Assembly: GCF_001953305.1 (NCBI RefSeq)
Contig: NZ_MTFE01000010.1
Location: 5,094,372-5,139,664, forward strand
Direction: 5' to 3'
Origin: Cnuella takakiae
GTDB lineage: Bacteria; Bacteroidota; Bacteroidia; Chitinophagales; Chitinophagaceae
DNA: 45,293 bases
In this document: in pieces, positions 7,475 to 16,496 of the stretch
Layout of the letters: each line of letters starts with the position of its first letter
How positions within the stretch are numbered: position 1 is the stretch's first letter
Made by a program: the position numbers and the translations under genes
Notes under the pieces: generated by a model
The model's database searches: none
What the model saw: the letters and a program-made list of their open reading frames with translations, nothing else
What the model was told of the DNA's origin: nothing

Positions 7475-9952
7475 TTAAGCAGATTTATTTTGAGCCTTAC
7501 CCAACTCCTCTGCTAAGACACTAATCCCTTTCTTCCTGCTGCCCCATTTCGCTGCATATTGCGCTATTTTAACCTTTTCACCTTCTTCTGTTGTATAGGC
7601 CAGGTATTCTTCCAGTGATACCTCTGTACGGTACACTTTTGACAACTGCCCACCAAGGGAAATAAATACTTCCTTGTACTTTTTAGCGGGATCGTTTGCC
7701 TTGTTTACCGAAAGCACCATTGCCTTCTCCTTCTCTGTTAATCCAAGCAATTCCTGGATTTGGTCAAACTTATTCTGGTACTTGCTTTGGTCCAGCAGGA
7801 TCTTACAGTCAGAGTTATTGACAATAGCTTGCTTTACCACCGGCGAGGATATAATATCTTCAATATCCTGTGTCACCACAACCGCCTCGCCAAAAAACTT
7901 GCGGACTGTTTTAAACAGGTACTTGATGTATTCAGCCATTCCCTCGCGAGCTATTGCTTTCCAGGCCTCTTCAATCAAAATCATCTTGCGTACGCCCTTT
8001 AGCTTCCGCATCTTGGAAATAAACACTTCCATGATAATGATGGTAACTACCGGGAACAGGATGGGATGATCTTTGATATTATCCAGTTCAAAAAGAATAA
8101 AGCGTTGGTTAAGCAGGTCCAGGTTCTTTTCGGCATTCAACAGGTAGTCGAACTCGCCGCCCTTGTAATAAGGCCTGAGCACGTACAGAAAATTGGCCAT
8201 GTCGAAATCCTTTTCCTTTACCCGATCTCTACCCAGTGCATCCGAAAAATCTCCTTGCAAAAACTCATAGAAGCTATTGAAACAGGGAAAAACTTTCGGG
8301 TGCTGCCCCAGGTAATTGTAGTATGACTGTACTGCATTGGAAAGCGCCACGTATTCGCTCCGGTTGTACTGTTCGTCATCTTTCTTCCATAAGGCAAGCA
8401 GCAGGGTTTTGATGCTTTCCTTCTTTTCCGTATCCAGCACTTCACCTAGGGCTATGTAAAACGGGTTAAAACGGATAGGATCCTTTTCATCATAGGTAAA
8501 GTAATAACCACCTACCAGCTCGCAGAGACCTACATAAGAATACCCTACATCTACCAGCACCACGTGGGTTCCCTGTTCGTAATAGGAAGGAACCATGTGG
8601 TTGGTGAAAAAAGACTTGCCGCTTCCGCTTGGACCCAAGATGAATTTATTGCGGTTGGTACAGATACCCCGCTGCATGGGTTCATCCGATATATCTACAT
8701 GTACCGGGTAGCCCGTTAGCCGGTCGCCCAGCCGGATACCCACCGGAGACAGGGAAGAACGATACGCGGTTTCCAGGTTTAAAAAGCAACAAGCCTGCTC
8801 AGCAAAGGTGTCAAAACACTCATTCGCAGGGAAATCGCCGGCATTACCCGGCAGGCCCGCCCAATGGATTTGTGGCGCTCCATTCACTTCGTGTTTGGGC
8901 ACAGCATCCATCTGGGAGAAAGCGCTGCCAAGCAGGTTGCGCATTCCCTTCAACTCCAATCTATCCTCTGTCCAAACCAACACATTGAAATGTGCCTTTA
9001 CCGGCAGGCGTTGTTGCCCAATCGCTTCATTTAGAAACTCATTCACCGCATCTTTTGCCAGCGCATTCTCCCTTGAATAGGCAGCCAGGGACTGTAACCT
9101 TAACCGCTTTTCTTCTAGCTTTTTAATTGTAGTATTCGGATCATCCAAAAAGATGAACTGGTTATAGATATGATTGCACCGCAACAGGTGACCCAACGGG
9201 GCCGCAAAACCTATTGAAAATTTGGTGCGGTCTGTAGAGTAGCGCTCATAGTTAATCCGCGGCCCACAAAACGGTGGCAGATTTTCGGTATCGGCAAGGG
9301 TGTACAGTTGCATCAATTTGCTGCCGACCTTAAAGCTCTCCTTGAATTGCAGGTCGGCCACCATTTTTTCTGCTGGCACTGTCTGCAAAAAGCAATACCG
9401 CTCAATCAAGCCTGCCAACAAATCATTACTGGCCAACTCGTCGTCCCTTAACTGCTTCATCTGCACAAACCCACTGTCTTGCATAATCCGCTGAAACTGG
9501 CTGCACTGGCTCTGGAATTCCTGGAAGAATTGCGGCTTGCGCAGTTGTGCAGGAAGCAGGTGCGCACTGAGCAGGTTGGAAGCCAGGGATGTGGCACCCC
9601 TGCGGCCTGATGCTTTGCGGGTAAGCAAGACATAGCATTGATGATATAGGAAAGGACGCTCGTTGAAATACCGTTCGCTTGCCGCAGATAAAAACCCCTT
9701 ATCTAAATGGCTACTTTGCAGTTGGTAAGCCGATTCGGTAAACCAATCCTGCTTATGAAATACCGAGCCATCCGGCAATACTTTCAATGCTTTTACCCAT
9801 GCCTGGTGAAAGGCTTCATACTCCAGGTCGGAAAGTGTAAACAGTTCCGGAAGCTGCACCTCGAAAGCAATGGTAATATCACCCTGCTTGGAGATGATGG
9901 CATTGTCTTCTACCGTCATAATGGGAATGATATTTTCCAAAAGCTTTTCCAT
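7475..9952 (-). CDS. traG: Conjugation ATPase TraG (VirB4 family)
   Basis: A soluble ATPase of about 825 residues that powers assembly of the conjugation channel at the inner membrane. The N-terminal half (DITIAFEVQLPELFTL...) is the VirB4-like domain. Walker A is GPSGSGKSFF near residue 442, and Walker B is MILIEEAWKA near residue 659. The following VVTQDIEDIISSPVVKQAI matches the conserved VirB4/TraG motif. The reading frame opens at a GTG three codons earlier, but the ATG at 9952 (MEKLLENIIPI) is the better start. It follows traF by a short gap. Confidence 0.95.
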   Translation of the reverse strand: MEKLLENIIPIMTVEDNAIISKQGDITIAFEVQLPELFTLSDLEYEAFHQAWVKALKVLPDGSVFHKQDWFTESAYQLQSSHLDKGFLSAASERYFNERPFLYHQCYVLLTRKASGRRGATSLASNLLSAHLLPAQLRKPQFFQEFQSQCSQFQRIMQDSGFVQMKQLRDDELASNDLLAGLIERYCFLQTVPAEKMVADLQFKESFKVGSKLMQLYTLADTENLPPFCGPRINYERYSTDRTKFSIGFAAPLGHLLRCNHIYNQFIFLDDPNTTIKKLEEKRLRLQSLAAYSRENALAKDAVNEFLNEAIGQQRLPVKAHFNVLVWTEDRLELKGMRNLLGSAFSQMDAVPKHEVNGAPQIHWAGLPGNAGDFPANECFDTFAEQACCFLNLETAYRSSLSPVGIRLGDRLTGYPVHVDISDEPMQRGICTNRNKFILGPSGSGKSFFTNHMVPSYYEQGTHVVLVDVGYSYVGLCELVGGYYFTYDEKDPIRFNPFYIALGEVLDTEKKESIKTLLLALWKKDDEQYNRSEYVALSNAVQSYYNYLGQHPKVFPCFNSFYEFLQGDFSDALGRDRVKEKDFDMANFLYVLRPYYKGGEFDYLLNAEKNLDLLNQRFILFELDNIKDHPILFPVVTIIIMEVFISKMRKLKGVRKMILIEEAWKAIAREGMAEYIKYLFKTVRKFFGEAVVVTQDIEDIISSPVVKQAIVNNSDCKILLDQSKYQNKFDQIQELLGLTEKEKAMVLSVNKANDPAKKYKEVFISLGGQLSKVYRTEVSLEEYLAYTTEEGEKVKIAQYAAKWGSRKKGISVLAEELGKAQNKSA

Positions 9953-9972
9953 ATACCACACTGCTTTTCCAG

Positions 9973-10284
9973 TTATAAATAGAACACCTTCCTGTTGCGT
10001 ACCTTTACCACTTTGGGCACTTTGCCTGCCGCTATTTTCTTCATCATGCCATGCGCACCATAGCGATGACTCAGCCTGCTGATATACAGGAACCAGCCAG
10101 TGCCGCCACCCAACACCAATACGGTGCAGAACAAGGGTGGAACGCCACAGATAAACAGGATAGCAAAGAGGACCAGTAAAACCACAACACCGCCTCCCAG
10201 GTACCAGATATATTGTGCTTTCAATCCCTTAAAGGTGATTGGCTTATTGATGCCCTTGTTAATGGTATAAACACTGGCTGGCAT
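9973..10284 (-). CDS. traF: Conjugative transposon protein TraF (DUF4133)
   Basis: A 103-residue membrane protein with two adjacent hydrophobic helices (about residues 27-65: YIWYLGGGVVVLLVLFAILF and PLFCTVLVLGGGTGWFLYI), then a basic cytoplasmic tail ending KVRNRKVFYL. The opening VYTINKGINKPITFKGLKAQYI is diagnostic of the DUF4133/TraF family, the VirB3-like partner of TraG. It sits between traE and traG, as in other Bacteroidetes elements. Confidence 0.92.
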   Translation of the reverse strand: MPASVYTINKGINKPITFKGLKAQYIWYLGGGVVVLLVLFAILFICGVPPLFCTVLVLGGGTGWFLYISRLSHRYGAHGMMKKIAAGKVPKVVKVRNRKVFYL

Positions 10285-10296
10285 ACCTGTACTTTT

Positions 10297-10632
10297 TTAA
10301 ATACCAAAGAAGCTGCGGATAACGGTAGCTACCACTACCAGGAACACGCAGGAGCCAAACCAGGCCGCAGCAACCTTCCCCGTGTCGTGATCGCCGCTGT
10401 TCCACTTCTGGTACACTTTCACTGCGCCAATCAAACCCAATATGGCGCCTACCGCGTACATCAGGTTGATGCCTGAATCGAAATAAGATCGCACTCTGGT
10501 ATTGGCTTCATTGATACCCGCATTGCCATCCTGCGCCATTAACGCTGCCTGTACCGCCAGCATGGCTACTACTACCATTCCACTTCGCAACGTCCTGCAA
10601 TAGGCCGTCATTCCCTTACGCACCTTTTTCAT
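10297..10632 (-). CDS. traE: Conjugative transposon protein TraE (DUF4134)
   Basis: A protein of about 111 residues from the ATG at 10632 (MKKVRKGMTAYCRTLRSGMV), with a signal peptide and two membrane helices after GINEANTRVRSYFDSGINLM; the segment LIGAVKVYQKWNSGD is typical of DUF4134. The family is VirB2-like and may form the pilin or membrane pore. The frame extends 29 codons further upstream to 10719, but that extension lacks family resemblance and would delay the signal peptide, so it was rejected. Confidence 0.92.
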   Translation of the reverse strand: MKKVRKGMTAYCRTLRSGMVVVAMLAVQAALMAQDGNAGINEANTRVRSYFDSGINLMYAVGAILGLIGAVKVYQKWNSGDHDTGKVAAAWFGSCVFLVVVATVIRSFFGI

Positions 10633-10740
10633 AACCTGTATTTGTCTGATGAAACAATTCCTACCTGTTGCTCCCTGATGACCCGGCCATTCCGGCCGGG
10701 CCAGAGAGCGTTTACCCATCCTGCCCTGCAGTTCTACAAC

Positions 10741-11214
10741 TCACCCTTGCCAAACCCGCTCCATATCCGCATCCGACAGGTCGATAAAACAGAGATGCGC
10801 ACATTGTGCAACCATAACATTCGATAGCGATACTTGGTACTCCGACCTATTGATGGAGGGGTATTTCGCAACAATGTGCCTTAATGCTGAAATCAGTCCG
10901 TCTTTATCCCCCTTATGCTTCCTGGCTTCCTCGAGGAATGCATTTACCTCGTCTACACAGGCGTAAACCGGGTATTCTGCACTTTCTACCGAAGGATATA
11001 AAAAATCATCTTGTGCTATCGCATCCGCGCTGGCACTTGCCTGAACTGTGAAATTTTCAGTTTGCTGCTCCTGTTTACGCCAAACTTGCTTAGCCGTTTT
11101 CAGAAGTGCCAGCTTGGTCTTAAGTTTATAGATGGCAAACAAAGTGCAGTAGTATAGTACTAAAGTTGTGGCAATAAAGAGCCAGTAGCTGCTCCAGCTT
11201 ATTTCTTTAAGCAT
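10741..11214 (-). CDS. Membrane-anchored protein at the head of the tra operon
   Basis: A 157-residue protein with one N-terminal membrane helix (SYWLFIATTLVLYYCTLFAIY) followed by a basic stretch and a cytoplasmic domain (EEARKHKGDKDGLISALRHIVAKYPSI). The spacing of about 110 bases to the likely traE start is larger than elsewhere in the operon. I recall similar proteins just upstream of traE in Bacteroidetes elements but know no function. Confidence 0.7.
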   Translation of the reverse strand: MLKEISWSSYWLFIATTLVLYYCTLFAIYKLKTKLALLKTAKQVWRKQEQQTENFTVQASASADAIAQDDFLYPSVESAEYPVYACVDEVNAFLEEARKHKGDKDGLISALRHIVAKYPSINRSEYQVSLSNVMVAQCAHLCFIDLSDADMERVWQG

Positions 11215-11253
11215 AACGAAAATTTTTTTTGAACCTATGGTTTGAAACTCAAC

Positions 11254-11673
11254 CTAATCTAAAACCTTCCCATGCCTGATATTGATCCATATGCAAACGT
11301 TGAATAGAATGAATGTTGCAGCAACAATCCCAGTAAACCAAAAGGTAATAATTGGAACCGTTTGATTGAATGTACCTGAATAATTATAAGATCCACTTTC
11401 CTTGAAGAAGTAATAAACAGAAGCAAACAGCAATACAACACCAGTAATATTTCCTAACACTTTTACTGTTGAATGTTTCCTCCAGTTTACAAAATGATGT
11501 AAAAACAACAACAATAAAAGACCAAAACTGCAAGACAACTTAGTGATGCTGAACACCGGGGCTGCAATTAAATAGAGAAAATAAAACCCGCCTACATGCT
11601 CCCCGCTAATAATCAGGGTTAGAAAACATACAATGACCAGATATGGCGAAGAAAAAAACATTGAAAGCTGCAT
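11254..11673 (-). CDS. Hypothetical four-helix membrane protein
   Basis: A 139-residue very hydrophobic protein with about four membrane segments (YLVIVCFLTLIISGE; FGLLLLLFLHHFV; ITGVVLLFASVYYFF; GIVAATFILFNVCIWI) and basic loops. It reads in the tra direction but its weak ribosome-binding context and lack of recognised family leave its link to conjugation open. Base composition is AT-rich like the neighbouring intergenic DNA. Confidence 0.6.
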   Translation of the reverse strand: MQLSMFFSSPYLVIVCFLTLIISGEHVGGFYFLYLIAAPVFSITKLSCSFGLLLLLFLHHFVNWRKHSTVKVLGNITGVVLLFASVYYFFKESGSYNYSGTFNQTVPIITFWFTGIVAATFILFNVCIWINIRHGKVLD

Positions 11674-11823
11674 AACTATCCATTTACCTTACACTATTCA
11701 ACACTACCTCCGGTTTTGAGTTAAGATGGTATGAAAAAATAATCCATCAACTCTTTTGCTCCTTAATGCTTGAATAAAATTAGATCACTTAAATGCTAGC
11801 AACACTTAAATATGGATAAGTTT
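11674..11823. other. AT-rich intergenic DNA
   Basis: No coding frame, hairpin or recognisable promoter was found in this short gap between the membrane protein and the Crp/Fnr regulator. Confidence 0.5.
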
Positions 11824-12387
11824 TTACATGCGTCCTTTAATCTTACTTAGGGTTACTTCGGTGATACCCAGGTAAGAAGCCAGGTGTTTGGCAGGCACCC
11901 GAAGTACCAGTTCCGAATGGTGCTCCATCAGGTAATCGTACCGCTCCTGCGAGCGCATCAAGCGGATGGAATAAAGCCGTTGTTCGCTTTGGATATAATA
12001 GCGCTCGGTAAGTACCCTGCCGATAAAGTTGAACTCAGGAAAGTGCCGGTAGATATACTGCAACTCTTCGTAGCTGATATAATGTACCGTAGTATCCTCC
12101 AGCGCCTGTATCGACTCATAGCTTTCCTTTTGCAGGAAGAAAGACTCTACCGAAATCATTACATCGCCTTCCTTCATAAACCAGGAAGAGATATCATGCC
12201 CATCACGCATGTAATAGCAGCGCAGCAGGCCTTTGCTGATAAAATAAATATTGCGGGAGATATGACCGGCTTTAAGTAGATAAGCCTTGCGTGGGAATGC
12301 TTTGGTTTTGAGCGTCTCGCCCAAATACGTTTTCAATCCATCACTTAATGGATGAATGCTTTCCAAATATGACAAGAGTGCTTCCAT
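11824..12387 (-). CDS. Crp/Fnr-family transcriptional regulator
   Basis: A 187-residue protein. Residues about 25-115 form a cyclic-nucleotide-binding-like beta roll (LLKAGHISRNIYFISKGLLR, DISSWFMKEGDVMISVESFF), and the C-terminus carries a short winged helix-turn-helix (LRVPAKHLASYLGITEVTLSKI). The layout is that of the common Bacteroidetes Crp/Fnr group that lacks an obvious cAMP contact set and often controls an adjacent gene. No adjacent target is obvious here. Its stop is 8 residues after the recognition helix, so the protein appears complete. Confidence 0.88.
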   Translation of the reverse strand: MEALLSYLESIHPLSDGLKTYLGETLKTKAFPRKAYLLKAGHISRNIYFISKGLLRCYYMRDGHDISSWFMKEGDVMISVESFFLQKESYESIQALEDTTVHYISYEELQYIYRHFPEFNFIGRVLTERYYIQSEQRLYSIRLMRSQERYDYLMEHHSELVLRVPAKHLASYLGITEVTLSKIKGRM

Positions 12388-12452
12388 AGCCTACACATTT
12401 ACAAACATCACTTGCACCAAGGGAGCTTTCAGGCGGGTAGGATAGGCCAGAC

Positions 12453-12692
12453 TCAGGGAAGCAGTTCTTTGGGATCGACGGATAAGTGCCGGGCAACTAA
12501 TTCCAAAAAGGAAATGGAAAAATTTCTTTCACCCAGTTCCATCCTATTGATCTGGCTATAATCTACGCCACAATCTATAGCCAAGTCCTCTTGCGTTCGG
12601 TTCCGCTCCAACCTGATAGCCCTGATACGCTGGCCGACAGCTTTTATAAAGTCTTCGTTTTTGTAGTTCGTTCTGCGGTCAGCTTTATTCAC
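12453..12692 (-). CDS. XRE-type helix-turn-helix regulator
   Basis: A 79-residue single-domain DNA-binding protein. The helix-turn-helix runs GQRIRAIRLERNRTQEDLAI then VDYSQINRMELGERNFSISF, as in Cro/CI-like regulators. The start is a GTG at 12692 preceded by CAGG. A palindrome 34 bases upstream of the start is a likely self-operator (see 12726-12743). Regulators of this type are common in mobile elements. Confidence 0.88.
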   Translation of the reverse strand: MNKADRRTNYKNEDFIKAVGQRIRAIRLERNRTQEDLAIDCGVDYSQINRMELGERNFSISFLELVARHLSVDPKELLP

Positions 12693-12725
12693 CTGACAAA
12701 TTGAACAGTATTATACCTAATTCTA

Positions 12726-12743
12726 TAAGGACTATAATCCTTA
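12726..12743. promoter_or_regulatory. Operator-like palindrome upstream of the XRE regulator
   Basis: TAAGGA and TCCTTA form a perfect 6-base inverted repeat around CTATAA. The site is 34 bases before the regulator start and inside very AT-rich DNA, where a promoter would lie. This is the classic position for an autoregulatory operator. Binding is inferred, not shown. Confidence 0.4.
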
Positions 12744-13505
12744 ATTTTTTTTCTTATTCTTTTTCATTGTTTTTGGATAAGACTTTTTAACAAAGCCAGC
12801 TACTTGTCAAATCGTTCCTTGCTCCTGCTTCTTTAGCCACTATTTGCAATTAGGTCCCCAAAAAGTCACAAAGACTATCATTATATGATATTGGCTCTCA
12901 TGCCAGGAAGTTATTTCAGTAAAAAGACATACCATTTCAAAGCCACTCTTAACTAACTTAATGATCAGCAAGACCGGCCTTTCATAACGCGATATCTGTT
13001 TCAAGTTTATACCCACCGCATTACAGGCTGCCGATTGGGACTTAGAAACTTAAATCCTTGAGGAAGTATCCTTTACAGCAGGCAAAATCTATGTGAAAGG
13101 AAACTCACCGCGTGGGGTTAAACAAAGAGGCGCAGACTAAATCCTGTACTACAATGCTTGATCCTTTTACAGAAACAGGCACCCCACCAAGATCATCCGA
13201 AGCTTTGGCAGCCCGGAAAGATATTGGGCAGCCATCACCGACCTGGAGCAGCAGCTGTATCAAACAGGGTAATGCGCCTTTGAGTGGTATTTGAATAACA
13301 ATTATCCGTCTAGATATGGATGTACAACAAAGTAGTGCAGTCATACCGAACTTGTTTCGGCATCTCCGGCTACTTTCAAACATTTGACAAAAGTGTTGGG
13401 AATGGTGACATGAGCAAATATGACAGAACCCCTGAAGGCTGTACTACCTTTATTTGCAGCACTTCCTTAAATATCTGATGACTTAAAACGGTATCCTAAT
13501 TAACG
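12744..13505. other. Non-coding or decayed DNA between regulator and DUF1016 remnant
   Basis: No intact gene is visible. On the plus strand around 13190-13270 a short peptide-like stretch (RSFGSPERYWAAITDLEQQL) reads like a fragment of a former gene, but it is broken by stops on both sides and I cannot assign it. The first 100 bases are AT-rich and likely regulatory for the XRE gene. Confidence 0.4.
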
Positions 13506-14037
13506 ATGAACCCCGCAGCAAACAATAGTTTATACCACGACAGCAAAACAATCCTGCAGGAAGCCCGGCAATCGGCTTACTGTTCAGTTAACTTTGCCAT
13601 GGTAGTGGCTTATTGGGAAATAAGCCAACGCATCGTGAAACACGAGCAGGGTTGAAAAGAGAAAGCAGCCTAGGGCGAAGCGCTGCTGAAGCAATTGGCT
13701 GCATCGCTGACTGCTGATTTTGGTAAAAGGTTCTCCTATGCAAACGTTAAGAACTTCCGTCAGTTCTACCTCACATTCCCCAGAATCTAATTCGCTACAC
13801 ACTGCGTAGCGAATTAGATTCCGGGAAAAGCCATGCAGCGGGTGTCCAATCAGCTGCACATTTACTACGTCCGGAATTAAGCTGGACCCACTACCACCTG
13901 CTGATGCGGGTGGACAACGAAGCCGCCCGCCAGTACTACATGGCCGAAACCATTGCCCAGAACTGGAGTTCCCGTGGCCACCGGCATGCCTTTAACGATA
14001 CTTACAAACAGGTGCCCCGCGACCTGCAAATAAAGTA
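13506..14037 (+). pseudogene. Decayed DUF1016 / YhcG-family nuclease gene
   Basis: The start reads MNPAANNSLYHDSKTILQEA, then VNFAMVVAYWEISQRIVKHEQG, an in-frame stop, then GEALLKQLAASLTADFGKRF and YANVKNFRQFYLTFP. After a palindrome and frame changes comes ELSWTHYHLLMRVDNEARQY and YYMAETIAQNWSSR. These are landmarks of the N-terminal DUF1016 domain, found in YhcG-type PD-(D/E)XK proteins, sometimes linked to restriction. At least two in-frame stops, two frame changes and loss of the nuclease domain show it is dead. Confidence 0.8.
13783..13821. repeat. Perfect 16-base inverted repeat inside the DUF1016 remnant
   Basis: GAATCTAATTCGCTAC (13783-13798) is exactly complementary to GTAGCGAATTAGATTC (13806-13821), with a 7-base loop. 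The flanking CCC and GGG could extend pairing past one mismatch. It interrupts the conserved FRQFYLTFP...SNQLH region of the former gene, so it looks inserted rather than part of the coding sequence. No T-run follows on either strand, so a terminator is unlikely. Confidence 0.75.
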
Positions 14038-14040
14038 GCA

Positions 14041-14420
14041 ATCCTGAAAAATTAAAACATCGGGGGAAAAATTGGAAAGGATTACAATTGAGTATGAACG
14101 ATTTTACCGCAACGAAATGAACAGGGCAGATATAGCAGATGACCTCAAGCAAAGCTTGTTATAGCTTACCAGTTTTATGCTTTCATAGCAACAGCCACCA
14201 TCCGCTACTCCACAAACTATCACCACCATGCCAGTTGACCTTTCCAATTGCTTGGTTGTTGGCGTATCTACCGAGGCATTATCAACCTGAAGAGAACCAA
14301 AACTTTATAGAACAGGGGATGGTGAGTTACCGAGTTAGGCCTGCAACGCAAAAGTTTAATACGAGGACACTCACCCTATATCCATCAAAGGCGCGTTCTA
14401 AAATTTCAACTCATATCCAA
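14041..14420. other. Intergenic DNA without a gene
   Basis: About 380 bases between the DUF1016 remnant and the 3' end of the hydrolase gene. A weak reading frame enters from the left but shows no family features. Nothing else was recognised. Confidence 0.4.
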
Positions 14421-15341
14421 TCACTTTGCAGGCGCTTCCTTCTTCTCAAAACGCCAGGTGGGGTTTTGCGACAACCCCGGTTGTGCACCGGCAAACAGTT
14501 TTCCGGCTTCCTTATCCCCCTTCAGTTGCCATTTGTACCAGGCTGTAGCCACCTTTGCGAATTCACCTCCGTGTGGTTGGCTGTATGTTCCGCCATGGCC
14601 TACATCCATATTAGCCATGTAAACGGGTACATGATCAATGCGCCTGTAATCATCCATGCCATTTTTATAAGCAATATCCTTTTCGCCGCCCAGTAAATAC
14701 AGCGTAGGTGTATGGAGTTTTTGGAGGTGATCTTTTGTCAGGCCTGGCATTCCTGATAACCTGTTGGTGGTATCTGCCAGGATGCCACTATTACAAACTA
14801 CCACGGTGCTGATGCGTGGGTCGGCAGCCACTTCCAGTGTTTGCAAGCCGCCACACGACATGCCGCTAACAGCAATTTTGGAAACATCAATCTTATTGAA
14901 ATACGGGCTCTTATTGTCCTTATTCTGCGCGATGGCCCAATCAATAGCATCCGCCAATTGGGAGGAAGAGGATCTTCCCCGGCCCTTTTCCCCTTCCAGT
15001 GGCATTGGGCCAATGGCAATTACTAAAAAGCCATGGGAGGCCACCTCCGACAAAAAGTTGATATGCTCCCAGGGCGAATTGGCACAGGCACCATTACCCC
15101 AGGCAATCACCGGCAGCTCCTTCTTTTTACCGAAAGCACTAAGGTCACTAGGACGAAATACAGTGTGGGTTGGCAGGGATGCTTCCGAAAGCATAACTGC
15201 ATTATGGGGTCCCGTACCGCCGTCTTCCACTACCCGCGAGGTTGGACGTACAGATGTTGCCGGTGTCTGTGCTAACAGATTGTTTGTTGCACTGAGGCTC
15301 AGGCCCGCGGTAAAAAGGAGAACGAGCATTTTCCTGGTCAT
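14421..15341 (-). CDS. Secreted alpha/beta hydrolase
   Basis: A 306-residue protein with a signal peptide (MTRKMLVLLFTAGLSLSATN...LLAQ). The fold markers of an alpha/beta hydrolase are present: an oxyanion-type strand region VIAWGNGACANSPWEHINFL, the nucleophile elbow GMSCGG with Ser near residue 160, an acid-containing strand LLGGEKDIAY, and a late His in DVGHGGTYSQ. It resembles dienelactone-hydrolase or chlorophyllase-like esterases acting in the periplasm or outside. The substrate cannot be told. It stands alone and is unrelated in direction or spacing to conjugation. Confidence 0.82.
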   Translation of the reverse strand: MTRKMLVLLFTAGLSLSATNNLLAQTPATSVRPTSRVVEDGGTGPHNAVMLSEASLPTHTVFRPSDLSAFGKKKELPVIAWGNGACANSPWEHINFLSEVASHGFLVIAIGPMPLEGEKGRGRSSSSQLADAIDWAIAQNKDNKSPYFNKIDVSKIAVSGMSCGGLQTLEVAADPRISTVVVCNSGILADTTNRLSGMPGLTKDHLQKLHTPTLYLLGGEKDIAYKNGMDDYRRIDHVPVYMANMDVGHGGTYSQPHGGEFAKVATAWYKWQLKGDKEAGKLFAGAQPGLSQNPTWRFEKKEAPAK

Positions 15342-15865
15342 AGCATGTATTTATTAACGTGCGTATTGTAACGTTGAGGGAATTGGTCCTGTTCTGAACA
15401 ACCCTTCAACCAGGATCAAATTATATAAAGTATTTATAATGATCCATAATGATTTTACAAGGGACTGCATTAGCCACTGGCAAAACCAATAATACAGTAA
15501 TGAGATCGGGCATACCGGCTGCGCAAACCATATCGGTCTTTAGTTGCGACGCTCCGTTCAAGTTTCTCTGCTCTATGGCGCAAAGGCTGAATAAAGTCGT
15601 TTTCTAAAGACACCGGACAAAAGCGGCGCGAAGGTAGCAGCCTGCACCCCTGTAGTACTGCAATGCGCAAAAAGACTACGGCATAAAAAGCCACCGCTCG
15701 CCCAATCACCACAGCCTGCACCTGCACTACCGGCAAGGCTCATCGTCTCCCTCCCACCCATTTATTCCGTTTCCTTTTTGCCCCCTGCAGGCTGCCTGCC
15801 CTCCTGCTTTCTTTTTTCCCGGTTTTTTCTTTTGAAAGCAAGCCTTCACACCCAAACCAGCAAAC
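15342..15865. other. Intergenic DNA, no gene recognised
   Basis: About 520 bases upstream of the hydrolase. Short frames occur on both strands, but none shows a family motif or a ribosome-binding site. The hydrolase promoter should lie near 15350-15450. Confidence 0.4.
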
Positions 15866-16077
15866 ATGAAAAGGGCAACCTTATCCCGGCTCATGTGCCT
15901 GTCCTGGAAGATTCAGCACAAACAGGAGTGCAGCAGGTCCCGCTCCTTCCTTGCAGCCTGGGCCATCCTGCCGATAGCGTTGACACTACCATTTTCTACC
16001 TCGTACGCAGGTTCAGCCATTCGCATTATCCCAATAAAGTACGGCTGGCAGACCTCACCCTTTTTGGCGTAGCATAA
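15866..16077 (+). pseudogene. Frameshifted small mobile-element protein upstream of ssb
   Basis: The start MKRATLSRLMCLSWKIQHKQ and then SRSFLAAWAI looks like a small basic protein that I associate with Bacteroidetes conjugative elements. Near 15966-15972 the sensible reading passes to another frame and continues DSVDTTIFYLVRRFSHSHYP to a stop at 16075-16077. A single-base error or mutation would restore one protein of about 70 residues. It lies 32 bases before ssb and probably shares its transcript. Confidence 0.5.
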
Positions 16078-16109
16078 CCCGCATCTTTTCACCCTTAAAT
16101 ACAAATACC

Positions 16110-16496
16110 ATGAACATCATCGGAAGAACAACCAAAGACGCAGTAGTGAACACCCTGAGCGATGGCCGCAAAGTGGTCCTTTTTTCCGTAGCCGTAAATG
16201 ACCGCTACCGCCATCGGGTCGGCGATGCAGTAAAGACCTCTACCTATTACGACTGCTCCTATTGGCTCTCGGAAAAACTTGCGGAGCACCTGAAGAAGGG
16301 CACCCTGGTGAAGGTTAGTGGCCGGGTATATGTTTCGGCATACACATCGGCCGATGGCAGCCCACGGGCATCGCTCAAATGCACCACCCCGCACCCCAGG
16401 GTGCGGGGTATAAACAGCTCTGCCATATGTATTGTCTACCTAGCTACAAGTAACTGCTTGGTATTAACCTTTGAACCATCAACAAAGAGGCTATAG
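16110..16496 (+). pseudogene. ssb: Single-stranded DNA-binding protein, truncated at its 3' end
   Basis: The protein opens MNIIGRTTKDAVVNTLSDGR and continues VVLFSVAVNDRYRHR, YYDCSYWLSEKLAEHLKKGT and VKVSGRVYVSAYTSADG, a clear OB-fold SSB of the Bacteroidetes mobile-element kind. Homology ends at about codon 92 (ASLKCTT), exactly at the hairpin 16386-16409. The remaining 35 codons are unrelated filler that overlaps the end of the next gene on the other strand. The normal acidic C-terminal tip ending in PF is missing. The OB fold may still form, but partner binding through the tip would be lost. Confidence 0.8.
16386..16409. repeat. 11-base GC-rich hairpin at the ssb breakpoint
   Basis: ACCCCGCACCC and GGGTGCGGGGT pair perfectly around a CA loop. 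It lies 27 bases beyond the stop of the minus-strand S74 gene, where a terminator would be expected, but there is no T-run on either side. It also marks the point where ssb homology stops. Confidence 0.65.

Noticed and set aside
16386-16409. Intrinsic terminator for the S74 gene
   Set aside because: The stem is strong but there is no T-run after it on either strand, so it is listed as a hairpin repeat only.
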